Positions 1 through 7,852 of a stretch of 15,784 nucleotides of DNA are shown piece by piece. The translations under genes were made by a program, and so were the position numbers. The stretch comes from Actinomycetes bacterium (GTDB lineage: Bacteria; Actinomycetota; Actinomycetes; Actinomycetales; Demequinaceae). Numbering within the stretch: position 1 is the stretch's first letter; each line of letters opens with the position of its first letter. Below the pieces are notes generated by a model. That model was not told the origin of the DNA. It saw nothing but the letters and a program-made list of their open reading frames with translations, and made no database searches. The stretch is from contig JAEYYZ010000154.1 in NCBI GenBank assembly GCA_023428185.1, forward strand, positions 1-15,784, in the 5' to 3' direction.

Positions 1-586
1 CAAGAATCTTGGCCGCATCCAACGCCCCTTCGGCGAGGACTTGCCCGCCTTCCACTCGCTTCCACGTGGCGAGCTTGGCCTGGTTCACCCATACGTGGTA
101 ACGATCCACCGACGTGGCGAGGACCACGCCATTGCGATCCGTGATGTCTGCACGAGCGGGAGTCACATCCGCAGTGACGAGCCGCTCTTGAAGCGCCTGC
201 TCCGCAAGCGGTTGAGCATGAATGATCTGCACGTCCACCAACCGCACTGCGAACACCACAAGTACGAGAAGGGAGAACACAGTGGTCACCATGTGCCTGC
301 GTTGAGGGTCACCTACGCGCGGTGCGTGTGCTGGCGGCCGATGGGGTGGACCGCCGCCGCCTTGGCGAGGACCACGCGGAGTGCGCTGTTGGCGCAGGTC
401 ACGGGGGTCGCGGAAGTCCCGGGGGTCTCTCGGCTGACGGCGGTCGGAGCGGTCACGAGTGTCGCTGGGTCGTGTGCGCACGGGCGCGTATGCGGTCGCT
501 TGCCCCCACGCGACGCGTTGTGGCGGGCGGGGGCGCGGCGCATCGTGGGGACGCCTGCGCGCGGGTGCGTCGATGGGGCCCACCAC
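1..586 (-). CDS. ftsI: FtsI-type penicillin-binding protein (septal transpeptidase), N-terminal part
   Basis: Septal peptidoglycan transpeptidase of the divisome; only its first 195 residues are in the window, and it continues past the left edge. Reading leftward, a 98-residue Pro/Arg-rich cytoplasmic tail (24 Arg, no hydrophobic run) is followed by one membrane anchor at about residues 99-119 (MVTTVFSLLVLVVFAVRLVD) and the start of the PBP dimerisation domain, with DRNGVVLATS at 150-159. The transpeptidase domain and its catalytic Ser are outside. I chose the GTG at 586 because its first base is the last base of the ftsL stop codon (TAGTG), giving tight coupling, and because long basic N-terminal tails are usual in actinobacterial FtsI. 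An ATG at 292 directly before the anchor is the alternative start. The call rests on the anchor plus the DRNG motif plus the operon position after ftsL. Confidence 0.88.
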   Translation of the reverse strand, partial: MVGPIDAPARRRPHDAPRPRPPQRVAWGQATAYAPVRTRPSDTRDRSDRRQPRDPRDFRDPRDLRQQRTPRGPRQGGGGPPHRPPAHAPRVGDPQRRHMVTTVFSLLVLVVFAVRLVDVQIIHAQPLAEQALQERLVTADVTPARADITDRNGVVLATSVDRYHVWVNQAKLATWKRVEGGQVLAEGALDAAKIL

Positions 587-1026
587 TACCCTGCCGATCC
601 GAGCACCGCACCGGTGCCGATCGAGACAAAGCCGATATGGCTCGCTGGAACCATCCCCAGGTTCTGGGCGGAGTGTGCAAGCCCACCCGGGGCCGATGCC
701 GCTTCCAGTTGCGTGAGTAAGGCGGCACGCTGCTGGTGGAAGTTGGCTATTTCAATGCGCAAGGATTGAGACTCGTAGGCGCCTCGCGCCATAGTGGTGT
801 TCAAGATCAGCACAGCCGCGAGCGCGGCGATGACAATGCCTACGCACAGGGTGGCAAAGGGCACCAAGGAGCGCGATTGCTGGGGGGCGCCCACTGCGCG
901 CAAGTGGTCGCGTGAGCGTTGCGGAGCGGCGGTGCGCGGGTTGCCGAGCGGTGCAGCGCTGTGGGAGCCCGCACTGGTGGGCACAGCACCGTGGAGAGCG
1001 CTGTTGCGCAAGGGGGCCGCGCTCAT
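586..1026 (-). CDS. ftsL: FtsL-like bitopic cell-division protein
   Basis: A 146-residue small divisome protein. A 50-residue N-terminal cytoplasmic part is followed by one membrane helix at about 54-76 (LVPFATLCVGIVIAALAAVL), then a short helical/coiled-coil stretch (about 85-110) and the motif AHSAQNLGMVPAS at 117-129, which recurs at the end of the coil in actinobacterial FtsL-like proteins. FtsL works with FtsB and FtsQ to connect early and late division proteins and to activate FtsW/FtsI; that role is from the family, not read here. Its ATG overlaps the rsmH stop codon (ATGA) and its TAG overlaps the ftsI GTG, so the three genes are translationally coupled. FtsL sequences diverge strongly, so position in the cluster contributes much of the confidence. 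Confidence 0.85.
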   Translation of the reverse strand: MSAAPLRNSALHGAVPTSAGSHSAAPLGNPRTAAPQRSRDHLRAVGAPQQSRSLVPFATLCVGIVIAALAAVLILNTTMARGAYESQSLRIEIANFHQQRAALLTQLEAASAPGGLAHSAQNLGMVPASHIGFVSIGTGAVLGSAG

Positions 1027-2012
1027 GCGGCCCTCCTCGATGCCGGCGTGAGCATGGTTCGCTCCACGGCGCGAAGACGCACCGACTTGGCACGAGGGTT
1101 GAGCTCGATCTCTTGGTCGCTGGCCTTCTCCGCACCGCGCGTGAGCAAACGCAAATAGGGTTTGGCGTTCTCGGGGACTACGGGCATCCCGGGCGGCGCT
1201 TGGGACTCGGCTCCCGCGGCAAAGGCACGCTTGACGATGCGGTCCTCCAGCGAGTGATATGCCATGACCACCACTCGCCCGCCCACACGGGTGCCTTCCA
1301 CAGCGGCCGGCATGGCGCGCTCGAGCACTTCGAGTTCTCGATTGACGGCGATGCGTAGTGCTTGGAAGGTCCGTTTTGCGGGGTTGCCGCCGGTGGCGCG
1401 CGCAGCTGCGGGGATGGCGGCCCGGATCAACTCCACCAACTCACCTGAACGCTCGAGTGGAGCCGTCTCCCGCTGTCGCACAATGGCGCGCGCTATCCGC
1501 GGCGCAAAACGTTCTTCGCCGTAGACGCGCAGGATGCGCGCAATCTCGCGTTCGTCGTAGTCGCGCAGCACGTCGGCCGCGGTGAGCGGGTCGTCGCGGT
1601 TCATGCGCATGTCAAGAGGAGCGTCTTGCGCATAGGAGAATCCGCGCTCGGCCTCGTCGAGTTGCAGCGAACTCACCCCGAGATCGAGCAAGATCGCGTC
1701 GGCTGCTGTGACTCCGCACGCAGCGAGGGCTCCAGGAATGTCGTCGTATTCGGCGTGGTGAGCCACGAACCGGTCCCCAAACCCGGCGAGCCTGCGTGAC
1801 GCCAATTCAATGGCTTGCTTGTCACGGTCAATGCCCACTACGCGGGCAGTGGGGCATTGAGTCAAGAGCGCCTCGGTATGGCCTCCCATGCCGAGAGTGC
1901 CGTCAACGGCCACGGCACCCGGGTGGTCAAGGGCGGGAGCCATAAGTTCCACACAACGCGCAAGCAGGACGGGCGTGTGTCGCCGTGCTGCGTCGTGCGT
2001 AGCCTGCTCCAT
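1023..2012 (-). CDS. rsmH: 16S rRNA (cytosine(1402)-N(4))-methyltransferase RsmH
   Basis: RsmH (formerly MraW) transfers a methyl group from S-adenosylmethionine to N4 of C1402 in 16S rRNA at the ribosomal P site. The 329-residue product begins MEQATHDAARRHTPVLL. SAM-binding motif VDGTLGMGGHT lies at 37-47, GIDRD at 60-64, the family signature DLGVSSLQLDEAERGFSY at 110-127, PLDMRM at 132-137, and NPAKRTFQALRIAVN in the second half. Open frame extends further upstream (to 2225), but the ATG at 2012 is preceded by a very strong Shine-Dalgarno run (AGGAGGGAGGG) and matches the usual family N-terminus. It follows mraZ after 125 bases and overlaps ftsL by four bases. The length and motifs are standard. 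Confidence 0.97.
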   Translation of the reverse strand: MEQATHDAARRHTPVLLARCVELMAPALDHPGAVAVDGTLGMGGHTEALLTQCPTARVVGIDRDKQAIELASRRLAGFGDRFVAHHAEYDDIPGALAACGVTAADAILLDLGVSSLQLDEAERGFSYAQDAPLDMRMNRDDPLTAADVLRDYDEREIARILRVYGEERFAPRIARAIVRQRETAPLERSGELVELIRAAIPAAARATGGNPAKRTFQALRIAVNRELEVLERAMPAAVEGTRVGGRVVVMAYHSLEDRIVKRAFAAGAESQAPPGMPVVPENAKPYLRLLTRGAEKASDQEIELNPRAKSVRLRAVERTMLTPASRRAA

Positions 2013-2077
2013 GGTCCCTCCCTCCTGCCTCAATCCGTGCCTATGAACTGGTGTGACGTGCATCGTGGTCTCCCACC

Positions 2078-2112
2078 GGCTCTCTGTCGGGGGGAAGTCC
2101 GTCAGAGCTGCC
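2078..2112 (-). other. Hairpin-forming sequence in the mraZ-rsmH gap
   Basis: An inverted repeat pairs 2082-2090 with 2099-2107 (nine positions, one mismatch) around an eight-base loop, and is extended by GGC/GCC (2078-2080 with 2110-2112) across a small internal loop. It lies in the 125-base untranslated gap of the mraZ-rsmH transcript. There is no T-run after it on the minus strand, so it does not look like an intrinsic terminator; an RNA-processing or stability role is possible. Function is inference only. Confidence 0.4.
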
Positions 2113-2137
2113 CGGGAGGAGGCCGCGAGGCACGCGC

Positions 2138-2602
2138 TTACATATCCGAGAAAACTTCCGCCGCAGTGGCGGCATATCCTTCCTCGCCGTCGGCGAGGTA
2201 CTGCTCCCATGTGGCTGCGTCCCACACTTCGACTCGTGATCCCATGCCCACCACGGCGACCTCGCGAGTGAGCGAGGCGTATGCGCGTAGCGGCGCGGAG
2301 AGCAACACACGGCCCTGTTTGTCAGGGATGTCGTCTTGGGCATGACCGAGGAAATTGCGTAGGTAGTCCCTCGCCACCTTGTTTTCCAAGGGGGCGCGCT
2401 TGAGGCGTTCGTGGACCTGCATGAACTCGTCGACTGGGAACAAGAAGACGCATCGGTCAAGGCCTCGCGTGGCCACCAAGCCGGTGGCAAGACGGCCTCG
2501 GAACTTGGCGGGAAGGATCAGCCGACCCTTGTCGTCCAGGCGCGGAGTGAACGTGCCAAGGAAGACCCCAGTGGGTCCCAGACCATGCGATGGGTCTGTC
2601 AC
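2138..2602 (-). CDS. mraZ: MraZ transcriptional regulator of the division/cell-wall cluster
   Basis: A 154-residue DNA-binding protein with two AbrB/MraZ folds, each with the DxxGR signature: LDDKGRLILPAKFR at 22-35 and PDKQGRVLLSAPLR at 93-106. MraZ forms a ring that binds short direct repeats upstream of its own gene and controls the dcw operon. The start is taken as GTG at 2602 because AGGAGG (minus strand, 2616-2611) sits eight bases upstream; no ATG lies between that site and the conserved FLGTF, so the protein begins MTDPSHGLGPTGVFLGTF, about ten residues longer than the common MFLGT start. An upstream ATG at 2761 would add 53 residues without family support. It is the first gene of the minus-strand cluster, with candidate operators just upstream at 2639-2664. 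Confidence 0.96.
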   Translation of the reverse strand: MTDPSHGLGPTGVFLGTFTPRLDDKGRLILPAKFRGRLATGLVATRGLDRCVFLFPVDEFMQVHERLKRAPLENKVARDYLRNFLGHAQDDIPDKQGRVLLSAPLRAYASLTREVAVVGMGSRVEVWDAATWEQYLADGEEGYAATAAEVFSDM

Positions 2603-2638
2603 AACGTTCACCTCCTCGCGCCACGACTCGCCAGTGCG

Positions 2639-2664
2639 CCCCACTTTACTCCACTTCCCTCCAC
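2639..2664 (-). promoter_or_regulatory. MraZ box: three direct repeats upstream of mraZ
   Basis: On the minus strand three boxes read GTGGAG (2664-2659), GTGGAG (2654-2649) and GTGGGG (2644-2639), each starting exactly 10 bases after the previous one, so all lie on one face of the helix. MraZ is known to bind tandem TGGG/GTGG-type repeats at 10-base spacing in front of mraZ. The first box is 37 bases upstream of the GTG start. This is the expected autoregulatory operator. I could not place a convincing -35/-10 pair beside it. Confidence 0.8.
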
Positions 2665-2796
2665 AAAATGGGGTGTTTGTGAGATATTGCTCAGAGATTG
2701 CCACAACGGTCCTGGTAAACAAAGCGTTTTTGGGTGGAGGGCACCGCGTTGTGGATGCCATCGTTTAGGCTCAATCCGAGAGGCGAAGGAGTTTCA

Positions 2797-3834
2797 ATGA
2801 CGCATCCCCTGCCCACAGAGGCTGAGCTCGCGCACGTCGCAGAGGTCACCACGAGAATTCGCGGGTCAATCTCCACGGTGCTGAGCGGACTGGACTCCGC
2901 CATCACGGCCACGCTTGCGGTGGTGCTCGCTGAAGGTCACCTACTCATGGAAGACGTGCCAGGCGTGGGCAAAACCACACTTGCCAGGGCATTTGCTAAG
3001 TCAGTAGACGGCACGGTGGGCCGAATTCAGTTCACACCTGACCTCTTGCCTTCGGACGTCACAGGCGTGAGCATCTACCGCTCAGACGAGCACCGCTTTG
3101 AGTTCCGGCCAGGTCCCATCTTTGCCAACGTCGTCATCGCCGACGAGATCAACAGGGCCTCCCCCAAGACCCAGGCGGCGCTACTCGAGTCCATGCAAGA
3201 GCATTCGGTGACCGCGGACGGCCACACGCGACCGTTGCCCCGGCCATTTGTGGTGGTGGCCACCCAGAATCCAGTGGAAATGGAAGGCACGTACCCGCTC
3301 CCCGAGGCGCAGCGGGACCGTTTCATGGCCCAGGTTTCAGTGGGGTACCCCAGCGCCAGAGACGAAATGGCGATGCTTGACAGTCACGATGGGATGGACC
3401 CGCTCAACGACGTCCGTCCCGTGACCGACGCAGGCGACCTCGCGAACCTGATCGATATTGCGCGCAGGGTCTATGCGGCACCGGCGATTAAGCAGTACAT
3501 CGTGGACCTCGTCACCTCGACGCGCGAGGAATCGGGATTGCGCTTGGGAGCTTCACCCCGTGCCGCGCTCCAGTTGCTCGCGGCGTCCAAGTCCCGCGCT
3601 GCAATGGCGGGCCGCAATCACGTGCTCCCCGACGATGTCAAGGCGCTAGGCGTGGCGGTGCTCGCACACCGGCTCATCCCAAGCACCGAGGCGAGGCTTT
3701 CCGGACGCACGTCTCAACAAATTGCGCAGGAGCTCATCTCCAGAACACCGGTTCCCACCGCCGCTCGTGACCTTCCCGCGAAGCGCGAACAAGCCGTTCA
3801 AAGCCCCGTGCGCGCACAATCAGTGCAGCAATAG
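2797..3834 (+). CDS. moxR: MoxR-family AAA+ ATPase
   Basis: A 345-residue cytoplasmic AAA+ ATPase of the MoxR/RavA group, thought to act as a chaperone-like factor on partner proteins. Walker A is DVPGVGKTT at 53-61, Walker B VVIADEINRA at 112-121, sensor 1 VATQNP at 154-159, followed by the MoxR signature GTYPLPEAQRDRF at 164-176 and a C-terminal lid domain. The ATG at 2797 has AAGGAG five bases upstream (2786-2791) and gives the usual N-terminus; an ATG at 2734 in the same frame would add 21 residues with no ribosome site. The DUF58 gene follows after 59 bases and the transglutaminase-like gene after that, the recurrent MoxR-DUF58-transglutaminase trio. It is divergent from mraZ, with 194 bases between the starts. 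Confidence 0.94.
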   Translation: MTHPLPTEAELAHVAEVTTRIRGSISTVLSGLDSAITATLAVVLAEGHLLMEDVPGVGKTTLARAFAKSVDGTVGRIQFTPDLLPSDVTGVSIYRSDEHRFEFRPGPIFANVVIADEINRASPKTQAALLESMQEHSVTADGHTRPLPRPFVVVATQNPVEMEGTYPLPEAQRDRFMAQVSVGYPSARDEMAMLDSHDGMDPLNDVRPVTDAGDLANLIDIARRVYAAPAIKQYIVDLVTSTREESGLRLGASPRAALQLLAASKSRAAMAGRNHVLPDDVKALGVAVLAHRLIPSTEARLSGRTSQQIAQELISRTPVPTAARDLPAKREQAVQSPVRAQSVQQ

Positions 3835-3893
3835 GCCCGATCCCGACTCCCGCCCTGAACGGCCCACCAACCTAAGGCGAGCGAACAAGCGAA

Positions 3894-5174
3894 ATGTCAG
3901 CAGCGAGCACAGCCTCCGAAACCGTGATCACCTCACGGGGCATCGGCGTGGGTGCCGCAGGAGTGGTCGTAGGCGCCCTGGGAGTGGGACTCGCAACCCC
4001 GCCGCTGGTCTACATCGGTGCCGCGATGGTGTGCGCCGTGACCGTCGCGGGAATGTGGATGCTGCTGTCAGTGAACGCCTTCTTAAGGCGCTTTCCGTAC
4101 GCACGCCGCGAAGTTGTTCCTCGACCCCTCACAGTGGGCGTGCCCGGGCGTGTGACGGTGAAGATTCAAGCGGGCACACATACACATAGCCGCGTCCGCA
4201 AGGTGCTCACCCAGTCGCTTGACATCCGCGAACAAGCGGCGTCAGAACTCACCGGAGGCATGGGCACCAAGGCCACCGTCACGCGCACACCCGATGCCCT
4301 GACGCTCAGCTACACCCTGATGCCTTCACGACGAGGTAGGTGGCCACTTGGCCCCGCCCTAGTGCACACGTCGGACCCTTTGGGCATGATCTGGTCAGAC
4401 ACCGCCGTGGGGGATGCGGAACGCGTCCCCGTGTGGCCGCCCGTCATCGAGTTGTCTGCGACGGCTGGCGCGCTCATGGGTCAAGCCGATCGCGTCGTCC
4501 TGGGCGCACGTAGCCCTTCCGCCGATGACGCCGCTTTGCGCGACTACCGCGAAGGTGACGACCTCCGCAGAGTTCACTGGCCATCGTCCGCGCGTCTAGG
4601 AACCATGGTGGTGCGCTCCGACGAGCGTGCAGGCCGACGCCCAGCCACCGTCATTCTCGACTTGTCTCGGGACAGTGAGGCTTTGGAGTGGGGAATCTCG
4701 GCCGCCGCCTCCATTGCCTTGTCAGTGCTTGACTCAGGGCACCCCGTGCGGCTCCTGAGCGGAAAGGCCCGGCCCGACAGCGGCCGCCACTACGGTGAAC
4801 ACGCCACGGACGCCGCCCGGGCCTCAATCCTCAACATGTGCGTGGACTTTGTGAGCCCCGTGTCCCAAGCGGCAGCCACCACAGACCTGATCAGGGCCGC
4901 GCGCCAAGCCGGAGACGACGCCCCTCAGGGCGAAGTGATCGTGGGCATATTCGAATCCCTGGAGAAGGCAGCGCTCGACGCACTCGCTCCCATTGGCGGC
5001 TCAGGCCGGGCGTGGGCAATTGTGCGTACAAGTGACCATGGAGCGGCCGCAGAACAAGCGGAGGCGACGGCCAAGGCCTTGCGTCGCGCAGGCTGGCGCG
5101 CCACCACGGCTACCGTGCACAGCGACCTCGAATCGGTGTGGAGTACCTTGCTGACGGCGGGTGACATCGAATGA
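3894..5174 (+). CDS. DUF58 domain membrane-associated protein
   Basis: A 426-residue protein with two N-terminal membrane helices (about 17-34 and 38-58) and a large cytoplasmic part. The DUF58 signature RDYREGDDLRRVHWPSSAR is at 216-234, followed by a region resembling the von Willebrand A-like fold common in this family (VILDLSRDSE). Partner of the MoxR ATPase encoded upstream; its biochemical role is unknown in most bacteria. The ATG at 3894 has only a weak, distant purine stretch (AAGGCGAG about 15 bases upstream), so translation may depend on coupling or an atypical site. Its TGA overlaps the ATG of the next gene (ATGA), so the two are co-translated. Confidence 0.9.
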   Translation: MSAASTASETVITSRGIGVGAAGVVVGALGVGLATPPLVYIGAAMVCAVTVAGMWMLLSVNAFLRRFPYARREVVPRPLTVGVPGRVTVKIQAGTHTHSRVRKVLTQSLDIREQAASELTGGMGTKATVTRTPDALTLSYTLMPSRRGRWPLGPALVHTSDPLGMIWSDTAVGDAERVPVWPPVIELSATAGALMGQADRVVLGARSPSADDAALRDYREGDDLRRVHWPSSARLGTMVVRSDERAGRRPATVILDLSRDSEALEWGISAAASIALSVLDSGHPVRLLSGKARPDSGRHYGEHATDAARASILNMCVDFVSPVSQAAATTDLIRAARQAGDDAPQGEVIVGIFESLEKAALDALAPIGGSGRAWAIVRTSDHGAAAEQAEATAKALRRAGWRATTATVHSDLESVWSTLLTAGDIE

Positions 5175-7396
5175 AAGACTCACTGCGCACAGCTCAGTCG
5201 CCCTGGCTAGCCACGCCGCTTGTGGCCGTGGCCGCCTACCTTGGCATTTACGGACTCAGCGCCATGATCGAAATGGGTCCGTGGCGCACTCGCATGATGG
5301 CGGTGCTTGCCATCGTGACGGGCGCCGTCATGGTGGTGCGGGTCATAAGCCGCTCGCGATTGCTGCCCACCGCTGTAGGGGCCGTGACAGGTTTCCTCGT
5401 ATGTATCCCCGCGTTTGCTCGTGGCGAAGATGGCGAAGTGCTGTGGCTGCCCACACCGAGCGCCATCGGAGCGCTTGCTCAATCCGTACGGGATGCCATG
5501 GAGTACGCGAGTACCACCGTGGCACCAGCACCCATGACCCTGGAACTGTTGAGCATCTTTACCATGGGGCTCCTCGCTCTCTTCCTGGCCGCAGAACACC
5601 TTGCCGTCTCGTGGCGAGCTGCCGCGTCGTCGGGCCTGCTCTTGATTTTGCCGTGGATGCCCGCAGTGGTCCTTCAGCACCGCGTCTCCACCACGATGCT
5701 GTTGGTGGCAATCGGCGCATGGGTGCTGACATTGGGACTGACCAAGCGGCTGACAGTCACGGATCGAGTGGCGCTCCCCGGTCCGGCCATCCTGGCCACG
5801 GTGGCGGCCATGTTGCTGGTGGTTGTTGTGGCACCCACGGCTCTGGGTGGGAACGGTTGGGGCATGATTCCCCGCATCGCAGCGCCCAACGAGTTTGATA
5901 CCGCCACGCGCCTGAACTTGGCGCTCGACTTGCGCAACTCTCTCACCACGGGCGCCGACTCCCCCGTGATGCTGTACGTCACCACAGGAGACCGTCCAGA
6001 AGTGCTCCGGCTGTACGCGCTCACCGACTTTGATGGCGCCGCGTGGGACCGTGAAGATCCGGAACCCACCGATCGCTCCGCCTCGGCAGGGGTGCTGTGG
6101 CCTACATCGGTGGACAACTGGAACGACCGCAACCGCGACCGCCTGAACATCCAAATCCTGAGCTTGGCGGAGACCAACTTGCCGGTACCAGCGGTGCCCC
6201 GCACCGTGGACGTCGACTCTCGCTGGTCCTACGTGTCCCAAATGGATGAGATTGTGACCGACGGCAACGGCACCCAGAACCTCACCTATTCAGTGGTTGC
6301 CGACCTCACCTACTTTGACGCCGCCGTGCTTTCAGCGATGCGTGATCTACCGCCCCTGGACCCCACTGCAGGCGTAGGTGCGGAATACCTTGAGGTGGCA
6401 CCGGCCGTGGACCTCGCGCGGATCCAGGAGTTGACTGAAGGCATCACAGCGGACTCGCTGTCGCGATACGACCAAGCCCTCGCAATCCAGACCTATCTGC
6501 GCAACCCTGACATGTTCACGTACGACACGTCGGTGCAACCTGAAGGTGCGGACACCGTCTCAACCTTCCTCGACGAGAAGTCTGGCTATTGCGTGCAGTT
6601 CGCCACCGCCATGGTCACCATGTTGCGCTCCATCGACGTGCCAGCACGCCTCGCCGTGGGATTCTTGCCCGGCAACCGCGAACGCGACGGTGCCTACGTG
6701 GTCTACGGCGGGGACGCTCATGCCTGGCCGGAAGTGTGGTTCCCCAACGTGGGCTGGGTGCGGTTCGAGCCGACACCTTCAGCGCAAACAGGTGCCACGC
6801 CCACCTACGCCAACCCTGACAGCAATGAAATCCCTGTGCCGCAATCGGTGATCGATGCGGCCCAGAACGGCCAGCCTGCCCCAGTTCCCACCACCGCGCC
6901 TGAGCAAGGCCAAGGCCGGCCTGAGACGTCCGATGCCCTGAACCAGGGCCTCGCCACGCCGTGGTGGGTTGTCGCCAGCGGCATTGCAGTGCTCGTGCTT
7001 CTCGCGTGGGGATTGGTGTGGTGGTTGCGCGCCAGACGCAAGGCGACCCTGTCACACCTTGAGGGGCCTGAAGCCGCATGGGCGCGGTTGAGGGAAGGAG
7101 TGGGAGAAGACATCGCCTGGCCACTCGCGCTCACGCCGCACGAGGCCGGTGAGTACGTGATCAACGCTGTGGGTCACTTGGGCGGCACCTTACGCGAGCG
7201 CGCCATCGATGCACTCAATACCGTGGTGCATGCGGTGTCAGACCACAGGTACGCGCCTCAAGGGACCGAGTTCACCGAGGCGCAACTTGACGCATGTGTT
7301 GCTGAAGTAGTGAGCGCCGTGAATCAGGCGACGGGCGAACCTACAGGTCGCCCTGCTCGCGGCGGCGCTCAAAACGCTCTTCGAGCTTCGTCATAA
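5171..7396 (+). CDS. Membrane transglutaminase-like protein (TgpA/DUF3488-DUF4129 type)
   Basis: A 741-residue membrane protein. About seven helices lie in the first 225 residues (roughly 14-34, 42-60, 65-83, 121-143, 150-168, 173-190, 205-223); then comes an extracytoplasmic region with a transglutaminase-like core, one more helix at about 598-620 and a cytoplasmic C-terminus of DUF4129 type. Core residues are Cys474 in SGYCVQFATAM, His517 in GDAHAWPEVWF, and Glu533 in GWVRFEPTPS where the classical third member of the triad is Asp. The substrate is unknown; such proteins are suspected to act at the cell envelope or in proteolysis. It overlaps the DUF58 gene by four bases, and its last 56 bases overlap the convergent DUF3040 gene. 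Last gene of the moxR operon. Confidence 0.9.
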   Translation: MKDSLRTAQSPWLATPLVAVAAYLGIYGLSAMIEMGPWRTRMMAVLAIVTGAVMVVRVISRSRLLPTAVGAVTGFLVCIPAFARGEDGEVLWLPTPSAIGALAQSVRDAMEYASTTVAPAPMTLELLSIFTMGLLALFLAAEHLAVSWRAAASSGLLLILPWMPAVVLQHRVSTTMLLVAIGAWVLTLGLTKRLTVTDRVALPGPAILATVAAMLLVVVVAPTALGGNGWGMIPRIAAPNEFDTATRLNLALDLRNSLTTGADSPVMLYVTTGDRPEVLRLYALTDFDGAAWDREDPEPTDRSASAGVLWPTSVDNWNDRNRDRLNIQILSLAETNLPVPAVPRTVDVDSRWSYVSQMDEIVTDGNGTQNLTYSVVADLTYFDAAVLSAMRDLPPLDPTAGVGAEYLEVAPAVDLARIQELTEGITADSLSRYDQALAIQTYLRNPDMFTYDTSVQPEGADTVSTFLDEKSGYCVQFATAMVTMLRSIDVPARLAVGFLPGNRERDGAYVVYGGDAHAWPEVWFPNVGWVRFEPTPSAQTGATPTYANPDSNEIPVPQSVIDAAQNGQPAPVPTTAPEQGQGRPETSDALNQGLATPWWVVASGIAVLVLLAWGLVWWLRARRKATLSHLEGPEAAWARLREGVGEDIAWPLALTPHEAGEYVINAVGHLGGTLRERAIDALNTVVHAVSDHRYAPQGTEFTEAQLDACVAEVVSAVNQATGEPTGRPARGGAQNALRASS

Positions 7397-7730
7397 AGGA
7401 GCGGTCGTCGCCGCCGGCGTGACTCTTGGGCTTGGGACCCGCTGAACCGCCCTTGCTCGCCGCGGCCTTGGGTGCGGCGCCTCTGGGAGCCAACATGGCC
7501 CACAGAGCGGCGGCGGCCATGATGGCGAATCCAGCCACTCCCACCACGATTACTTGGGTGGCAGTGCCAATCACCAAGACCGTGAGGCCCGCGATCACAC
7601 CGAAGACACCAAGCACCAACCGACCGCGGGAACGCGGCTGCTTGGCCATGGTGCGGCCCAATTTGGGGTCAGCTCCGAGGTCGCGCTCGAGTTCCTCGAG
7701 TACGCGTTGCTCGTATTCCGACAACGGCAT
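7341..7730 (-). CDS. DUF3040 small membrane protein
   Basis: A 129-residue actinobacterial protein of unknown function. The N-terminus MPLSEYEQRVLEELERDLGAD is the DUF3040 signature; two membrane helices follow at about 38-58 and 59-80, then an Ala/Gly/Lys-rich linker and a charged C-terminal helix (FMTKLEERFERRREQ). The ATG at 7730 has AAGGAGG about six bases upstream. A TACACT -10-like hexamer (minus strand, 7767-7762) would give a leader of about 25 bases but has no matching -35. The 3' end overlaps the end of the transglutaminase gene by 56 bases in the opposite direction, with no terminator visible for either. Confidence 0.88.
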   Translation of the reverse strand: MPLSEYEQRVLEELERDLGADPKLGRTMAKQPRSRGRLVLGVFGVIAGLTVLVIGTATQVIVVGVAGFAIMAAAALWAMLAPRGAAPKAAASKGGSAGPKPKSHAGGDDRSFMTKLEERFERRREQGDL

Positions 7731-7852
7731 TGGGGGCCTCCTTCACCAAGTGCCTGGTCCCAGTGTAGGTCGCAGTAGGCATTTCTCACTAGCCCAACTC
7801 GCGTCACGACGTTCCATGCTCCGCCTGGACGGGTTGGTGCCTACACATACAA

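Noticed and set aside
41..769. A 242-codon plus-strand open frame opposite ftsI and ftsL
   Set aside because: The minus strand carries a clear FtsI/FtsL reading with known motifs. The plus-strand product has no recognisable domain and a composition typical of antisense shadows in GC-rich DNA.
1815..2345. A 176-codon plus-strand open frame across rsmH and mraZ
   Set aside because: It crosses two well-supported minus-strand genes and their gap, and encodes nothing recognisable.
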